DNA of 10,963 nt from DATMNI01 sp035570275 (GTDB lineage: Bacteria; Acidobacteriota; Terriglobia; Bryobacterales; Bryobacteraceae): NCBI GenBank assembly GCA_035570275.1, contig DATMNI010000455.1:1-10963 (forward strand), given 5' to 3'. The translations under genes were made by a program, and so were the position numbers. The notes beneath the pieces are model-generated. The model saw only the letters and a program-made list of their open reading frames with translations. It was not told the DNA's origin and made no database searches. This document shows, piece by piece, positions 6,825 through 10,963 of the stretch (position 1 is its first letter; every line of letters starts with the position of its first letter).

Positions 6825-8771
6825 ATGAATCAACTACGAACTTTTATCGCGATGCTATGTACGTTGGCACTCGGCAGCTTTGCGGTCGATCAGGCAGCCG
6901 GCCAGGCGGCCGACCAGCCTGGGAGTCCGCCCGCGCCCCAGCCACAGGCCGGCGCCGGGGCGGGCACCGACCGGCCGCTGCCGATTACGGAGCGCGGCGT
7001 CCTGGGCTCCATCACGGAGCCGTACCGCGGCAAGATTCCGGCGGCGATCAATCTGACCAACTCGCCGCGCCTGGAAGCGCTGATCCGCGGCGGCAATCTC
7101 TACCTGTCGCTGCTGGACACGGTGGCGCTGGCGCTCGAGAACAATCTGGATATCGAACTGCAGCGGTACACGCCGCAGATCGCCGACAGCAACCTGTTCA
7201 GAGCGCAGGCGGGCGGGTTTGCCACACCGGCTACGACTACGGTTTTTGCCGGCCCGTCGAGCGTTACCGCGGCGGCGCCCTCGGCCGGATTGCAAGGGCT
7301 GCTGGTGGCCGGCTCCACGCAGATCGGCCCGGCGCCCCCGAGCTTCGACCCGGCCTTGATAGGCGGCCTCTCCTGGGCGCACCAGTCCACACCGCAAACC
7401 AGCAACTTCATCACCGGCACCAATGCGCTGGTGCAGCGTCAGGACGGCTCTTCGCTCTCCGTCCAGAAGTATTTCGAAACCGGCACGCTGGTCAACCTGG
7501 GTCTCTCCAACAACTCGACGACCAGCAATGCATCGCGCTCGGATTTCAGCCCGGTCACCAACTCGGCACTCTCGCTCACGGTGACCCAACATCTGCTGCA
7601 AGGCTGGGGGTCGCCCGTGAACACGCGCCAGATCCGCATCGCCAAGAATAACCGCGAAGTTTCCGACCTGACCTTCAAGGCGCAGGTGATCACCACGGTG
7701 GCCGCCATTATGGACCTTTATTGGGACCTGGTGAGCTACAACGAGAACGTGCGGGTGCAGGCCGACGCCCTGGCCGCCAACGAGCGGCTGCTGCGGGACA
7801 ACACCAAGCAGGTTGAGGTGGGGACGCTGGCTTCCATCGAAATCGTGCGCGCACAAGCCGAAATCGCCGCTTCCCAGCAGGCGGTAACGGTGGCGCAGAC
7901 GCAGTTGCTGCAACAGGAGATTATTCTCAAGAACGCACTCAGCCGGACCGGCGTGATTAACCCGGCGGTGGCATCGGCGCACGTGATATTGACCGACCAC
8001 ATCCAGGTGCCGGGCGTGGAAGCGATTTCGCCTATCCAGGACTTGGTGGCACAGGCCTTCGCCTCGCGGCCGGAGCTGGCGCAATTCCGAATCCTGATGC
8101 AGAACCAGGAGATCGGCATTCGCGGCACCAGGGCCGAACTGCTGCCCGTGCTGGACCTGGTTGGCGGTCTCAGCAACAATGGCCTGGCCGGCACGGTGAA
8201 CCCGCTGCCGGGAACTGGCGGCGTGCCGCGAGCGCCAACCGGGTTTTTCATCGGCGGCTACGGCACCGTGCTTTCGCAGCTCTTTCAGCGCAATTTCCCC
8301 AACTACTCACTGGGGTTCAACCTGAATGTTCCGCTGCGCAACCGGGCGGCGCAGGCGGATTTGATCAATAGCGAACTGGCGTTGCGGCAGCAGCAGATCG
8401 GCGTGCAGAGGATGGAGAACCAGGTGAGGGTGGAAGTGCAAAACGCCGTGATCGGGGTGCAGCAGGCGCGGGCGCAATACGAGTCGGCGATCAAGCAGCG
8501 CACGCTGCAGCAGCAGACCGTGGAAGCCGAGCAGAAGAAGCTGGAGATGGGAGTTTCCACCACGTACAACGTGATTCTGACACAGCGCGACCTGACCACC
8601 GCGGAGTCGAATCTGGTGGCGGCCGAAAGCGCCTACTCCAAGTCCAAAGTGGAAATGGACCGGGCCACCGGCCAGACGCTGTACAACAACAACGTGTCGC
8701 TGGACGAGGCGTTCAAGGGCAAGGTGGCGCGGCCGCCGTCTGCGATTCCGGAGGCGGCGCCGCGGCAGTAG
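6825..8771 (+). CDS. TolC-family outer membrane efflux protein
   Basis: A 648-residue outer-membrane factor, predicted to form the trimeric channel of a tripartite efflux or type I secretion pump. ATG 6825 is preceded by GGGAGG (6809-6814, 10-base spacing) and gives a signal peptide (MNQLRTFIAMLCTLALGSFA..., cleavage probably near residues 20-27). The frame stays open upstream to 6603, but that would run over the palindrome and into pyrE, so it is rejected. A low-complexity proline/alanine/glycine stretch (about 30-50) follows. Two OEP (PF02321-type) repeats lie at about 90-350 (LLDTVALALENNLDIELQRY; long helices with VEVGTLASIEIVRAQAEIA) and 400-630 (FASRPELAQFRI; VSTTYNVILTQRDLTTAESN). Asn/Ser/Thr-rich beta segments lie near 180-260. 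It is longer than E. coli TolC, as is common in Acidobacteria. No membrane-fusion or pump gene is adjacent, so the partner is unknown. Confidence 0.92.
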   Translation: MNQLRTFIAMLCTLALGSFAVDQAAGQAADQPGSPPAPQPQAGAGAGTDRPLPITERGVLGSITEPYRGKIPAAINLTNSPRLEALIRGGNLYLSLLDTVALALENNLDIELQRYTPQIADSNLFRAQAGGFATPATTTVFAGPSSVTAAAPSAGLQGLLVAGSTQIGPAPPSFDPALIGGLSWAHQSTPQTSNFITGTNALVQRQDGSSLSVQKYFETGTLVNLGLSNNSTTSNASRSDFSPVTNSALSLTVTQHLLQGWGSPVNTRQIRIAKNNREVSDLTFKAQVITTVAAIMDLYWDLVSYNENVRVQADALAANERLLRDNTKQVEVGTLASIEIVRAQAEIAASQQAVTVAQTQLLQQEIILKNALSRTGVINPAVASAHVILTDHIQVPGVEAISPIQDLVAQAFASRPELAQFRILMQNQEIGIRGTRAELLPVLDLVGGLSNNGLAGTVNPLPGTGGVPRAPTGFFIGGYGTVLSQLFQRNFPNYSLGFNLNVPLRNRAAQADLINSELALRQQQIGVQRMENQVRVEVQNAVIGVQQARAQYESAIKQRTLQQQTVEAEQKKLEMGVSTTYNVILTQRDLTTAESNLVAAESAYSKSKVEMDRATGQTLYNNNVSLDEAFKGKVARPPSAIPEAAPRQ

Positions 8772-8782
8772 GTTGGGCTGGG

Positions 8783-8866
8783 GGATTAGGAACGGTGGCC
8801 GGTGGATTAGGAACGGTGGCCGGTGGCCGGTGGCCGGTGGCCAGTGGATTAGGAACGGTGGCCGGG
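8783..8866. repeat. GC-rich tandem repeat (21-bp units plus 7-bp GGCCGGT units)
   Basis: A 21-base unit beginning GGATTAGGAACGG occurs at 8783-8803, 8804-8824 and 8846-8866; the first two are identical and the third differs at its last base. Between copies 2 and 3 the heptamer GGCCGGT runs on (8825-8831, 8832-8838, then GGCCAGT 8839-8845), and the same heptamer ends units 1 and 2. The array fills most of the 137-base gap between the convergent tolC and the next gene. No U-tract terminator is seen here. Confidence 0.88.
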
Positions 8867-8908
8867 GGCCGGTTAAACACACAACCACCGGCATCCGGCC
8901 ACTGCTTC

Positions 8909-9610
8909 TCAGGCGCGGCGGATGGATCGGGAGATCTGGTTGATACGGTGGCTGACATGCTTGAAGAGGCCGCGCAGATCGGTTTCCTCGGATGGCTCCA
9001 GCGGACGATCGGCCAGGCGCGAGATTTCCTCGAGGCAGACATCCAGGCGGGACGTGAGATTTCTCAGGCTGGGTTCGGCCGGTGGCTGCGCCTGGGTCGC
9101 GGCCAGGGTTGCCGCCTGGGTTGCGATCTGGGTATCGGCCTTCAATAACGCGGCGCGCATGCCCTGGAACGCGCGGCGAATGCTGCCGGCATTTTCGGGA
9201 GTGAGGGCGAACATCTCGCCGGCGATTTCGATTTCTTCGCCTTCGATGCGGGGATTCAATTGGCGATACGCTTCGGGGGAAATCTTGACAATCTGGGATA
9301 GGCGGAAGTAGGCTGCGCCGAACTCTTCCAGGTTGTGAATGAGCTGGTCCACGTGGCGGCGGGACGTGCCCAGGAATTGGGTGCAGAACTGTTCCCAAGT
9401 CCGGCACACCGACTGGTACGACGCGGAGTCGCGGATGTTGCGGAGACATTCGGCCTGAGCGGCCAGCGACAGGTTGGCGACCATCGCAAAGGCCTGGCCG
9501 CGACCAAGCCAGGCGCCGAATTCCAGAGTTTGGGTGACGTTCGGTTCCATAGGGTTCACCAAAACCGGCACGACCGTTCCGGTTTCCTTCGCAACGACAG
9601 CAGATTTCAA
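8909..9610 (-). CDS. Hypothetical protein with helix-turn-helix-like segment
   Basis: A 233-residue protein if the TTG at 9610 is used, or 213 from ATG 9550; neither has a strong Shine-Dalgarno sequence, so the start is uncertain. Residues about 50-95 read AQAECLRNIRDSASYQSVCR then TWEQFCTQFLGTSRRHVDQL. This follows a pattern seen in many uncharacterised or plasmid-type proteins, 'LxxIRxxxxYxxxxxTWExFCxxxxGxSRxxxxxLI', in which the SRR-containing part looks like a DNA-binding helix-turn-helix. Residues 93-120 (LEEFGAAYFRLSQIVKISPEAYRQL) continue in helical style. An alanine/threonine/glutamine-rich linker (160-180) precedes a C-terminal helical region (182-231) with coiled-coil character (LTSRLDVCLEEISRLADRPL). 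No signal peptide or membrane span. A regulatory or DNA-binding role is inference only. Confidence 0.7.
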   Translation of the reverse strand: MKSAVVAKETGTVVPVLVNPMEPNVTQTLEFGAWLGRGQAFAMVANLSLAAQAECLRNIRDSASYQSVCRTWEQFCTQFLGTSRRHVDQLIHNLEEFGAAYFRLSQIVKISPEAYRQLNPRIEGEEIEIAGEMFALTPENAGSIRRAFQGMRAALLKADTQIATQAATLAATQAQPPAEPSLRNLTSRLDVCLEEISRLADRPLEPSEETDLRGLFKHVSHRINQISRSIRRA

Positions 9611-9899
9611 ACGACTTAGAGGTTTGAAGCCGGCACGACGCTGCCGTTGCCGGCCAGCAGGACTGCGGGGGAGCCGGGAATCCCCCTATTCCATGCTGGC
9701 ATGGCGGAAGGACACAATTTGAACAAACCGGTAATGAGCGCAGGAAATAAAGGAAATATAAATTTAAAAATCGTGTGATTTGTTTACCGGCCAATCGGGA
9801 AAGCGCGATCGGAATGAGAATTCTTTCTTTTTCAGACGGATCTGTTATGGCGCGCAAAGGTCAAGGGCCGTGCCACACACTTCGGGCAGCGACTTCACC
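9611..9899. other. Gene-free stretch with AT-rich island and small inverted repeats
   Basis: No convincing coding frame. It holds two perfect small hairpins, GGGGGA/TCCCCC (9667-9672 with 9681-9686) and CCATGC/GCATGG (9691-9704). An AT-rich island at 9741-9783 stands out from the GC-rich surroundings and includes AAATC-gtgt-GATTT (9768-9781). CCGGTAA (9728-9734) and TTACCGG (9784-9790) bracket the island as an inverted repeat. The island is a plausible promoter or operator zone for the minus-strand gene ending at 8909, but no clear -35/-10 pair is seen. Confidence 0.45.
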
Positions 9900-9987
9900 G
9901 CTGAGACGCTGAGACGCTGAGGAAAGCGCCGAGAAAGGAGTTTGAAGGTCAAAACCTGAGAGCGCGGAGCGAGCGGAGGTCGCGGAG
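9900..9987. repeat. Short-period tandem repeats (8-bp and 9-bp)
   Basis: GCTGAGAC occurs at 9900-9907 and 9908-9915, and a third copy, GCTGAGGA, at 9916-9923. About 40 bases on, GCGGAG recurs with an exact 9-base period at 9964, 9973 and 9982. Both are purine-rich on the plus strand and non-coding as far as can be seen. They recall the dispersed 'gcagagac'-type short repeats found in many bacterial genomes (recollection, not checked). Confidence 0.6.
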
Positions 9988-10489
9988 CAAGCCATTGAGC
10001 ACATGGTCGCGACGCTGGCTTGACTCCAAAAACAGGCTCAGATTGGCCACATATGGCCCCGTAAAGCGGTCGCCTGGTACCGGCCCCACCCGCGAGGCAA
10101 TGGGATTTTCAAATCTGATGGTACTATTGCTACCATGGATGCTGTAGAAATATAGTAGCCGGAGGTTCAAACGGAAATCCTGTTGGCACAAGAGGCACTT
10201 CGCAAGGCGGTGCCAAATTCGCAACGGGAACGAGTGCTTCCGCCGCCCGGGGGAAGCCAACATAGTTGGAATTGATGGTAGCCAACACCGATCGCGTTTC
10301 CGACACTAATGACAGTTTTGTCAACGACAGTTTCCTCCAGGTGGCCGGCTGCGCGCGGGAGGCCCTGGAGCACGGCGAGGCCTCTTCGCCGGTCCTGACT
10401 ACGCCAGGACAAGCTGCTGCCGGCCGGAAGCCAGTATTCGCTGCCAACGGCAGAAGCGGACATGGCTCTTTCCGGCGTGGAGATGGCGC
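9988..10489. other. Stretch without a convincing gene upstream of the sensor gene
   Basis: Frames are open in places but none resembles a known protein. Inverted repeats seen: GATTT/AAATC (10104-10115), TTGGCAC/GTGCCAA (10183-10189 with 10210-10216), and GCTTCC/GGAAGC (10236-10241 with 10252-10257). A possible small ORF runs from ATG 10275 (or TTG 10266) to TGA 10491-10493, about 72-75 codons, ending in an ATGA overlap with the sensor gene. It has no Shine-Dalgarno sequence and no recognisable domain, so I do not call it a gene. Confidence 0.4.
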
Positions 10490-10963
10490 ATGATCAGGAA
10501 TATCCGGATAGGTTACGTGGTCTCGTCGCTGATGCTGGTCCTGATCGGCGTGGCGACATACCGCAGCACGGTGGGGTTCCAAGAGGTATTGGCTCGCCGG
10601 CAACATTCCCGACTCGTGGTCATCCCCCTGGAGAACATTCTTCGAGTGGCATTGGACGCCGAGACCTCGGCGCGAGGGTATGCGCTGACCGGTTCGGAAG
10701 CCTTTCTCGAACTCTACCGCAGTGCTCTGGGCACTGCAAACCGGCAGATGGACGATCTTCGGACGCCGTTGCGCGCCTATCCCAGCCAGCGAACACGGTT
10801 GGACAGGCTGAGATCGCTCATCGATCAATGGCTTGCCGCAAGCCAGCAGTTGATCGAAATTCGCCGGGCCAAGGGGCTGGCGGCAGCCGCGCAGCAGGTA
10901 GGAACGAGCGATGACAACCATGTCACCGGCGCGATCCGCGAGCTGGTGGCTGAAATTGAGGGC
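10490..10963 (+). CDS. CHASE3-domain membrane sensor (probable histidine kinase), 3'-truncated by window edge
   Basis: The first 158 residues of a protein running past the right edge. ATG 10490 follows GGAG (10479-10482) at 7 bases. A membrane segment at about residues 7-25 (IGYVVSSLMLVLIGVATYRS) is followed by a helical extracytoplasmic CHASE3 domain (about 38-150). The diagnostic run is ILRVALDAETSARGYALTGS (50-69), then EAFLELYRSAL and, further on, LDRLRSLIDQWLAASQQLIE. CHASE3 domains occur in sensor histidine kinases, diguanylate cyclases and chemoreceptors, usually closed by a second membrane segment. The output domain lies outside the window, so 'histidine kinase' is only the most common possibility. 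Confidence 0.85.
   Translation, partial: MIRNIRIGYVVSSLMLVLIGVATYRSTVGFQEVLARRQHSRLVVIPLENILRVALDAETSARGYALTGSEAFLELYRSALGTANRQMDDLRTPLRAYPSQRTRLDRLRSLIDQWLAASQQLIEIRRAKGLAAAAQQVGTSDDNHVTGAIRELVAEIEG

Noticed and set aside
8783..8866. CRISPR-like array
   Set aside because: The units are contiguous and share sub-repeats; there are no unique spacers and no cas genes.
8307..9857. 516-codon minus-strand open frame across tolC 3' end, the tandem repeat and the hypothetical gene
   Set aside because: It covers two real genes in other frames, and its RPPATGHRPP-like middle is simply the translated tandem repeat.
10183..10257. Known riboswitch (c-di-GMP or cobalamin type)
   Set aside because: A few bases recall these classes, but the conserved cores are not present.
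9949..10263. 104-codon minus-strand frame
   Set aside because: No recognisable domain and no Shine-Dalgarno sequence; its C-terminal RDLRSLRALRF comes from the 9-bp repeat.
10130..10921. 263-codon minus-strand frame ending FPFEPPATIFLQHPW
   Set aside because: More than half is antisense to the clear CHASE3 coding region. The end looks somewhat protein-like, but no domain is recognised.

Overview
The window looks like chromosomal DNA of an Acidobacteriota member of the Solibacter/Bryobacter type. It is GC-rich. It carries an ADOP-style FtsX/MacB permease, a secreted SBBP-repeat protein ending in what looks like the 'Solibacter C-terminal' domain (TIGR03437 type), and a TolC-family protein of the kind common in that phylum. 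This assignment rests on protein style only; no rRNA or other marker is present.

Layout. (1) 2-1456, +: C-terminal part of an ABC-transporter permease cut by the left edge. (2) 1471-3693, -: secreted beta-propeller (SBBP) protein, convergent with the permease and only 14 bases from it. (3) 3785-4274, +: a small two-gene module, DUF4160 followed by DUF2442, both broken by frame changes. In the second gene the lesion is visibly a 5-bp tandem duplication. (4) 4409-5200, -: unrecognised multi-pass membrane protein. (5) 5247-6646, -: a compact pyrE-truA operon (orotate phosphoribosyltransferase, then tRNA pseudouridine synthase). Stop and start codons overlap as TGATG, and a convincing intrinsic terminator follows. 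(6) 6694-6805: a palindromic element built from four small hairpins, lying between divergent pyrE and the next gene. (7) 6825-8771, +: TolC-family outer-membrane factor with no pump partner visible. (8) 8783-8866: GC-rich tandem repeat in a convergent intergenic gap. (9) 8909-9610, -: Acidobacteria-style hypothetical protein with a helix-turn-helix-like segment. (10) 9611-10489: about 880 bases without a convincing gene, holding an AT-rich island, short-period repeats and several small inverted repeats. (11) 10490 to right edge, +: N-terminus of a membrane sensor protein with a CHASE3 domain, cut by the window end.

The genes do not form one pathway. The housekeeping pyrE-truA pair sits among envelope and secreted functions (permease, SBBP protein, TolC, membrane protein, sensor). 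The most informative non-coding and decaying signals are the four-hairpin palindrome before tolC and the broken DUF4160-DUF2442 pair. No clear new defence or metabolic system was found.
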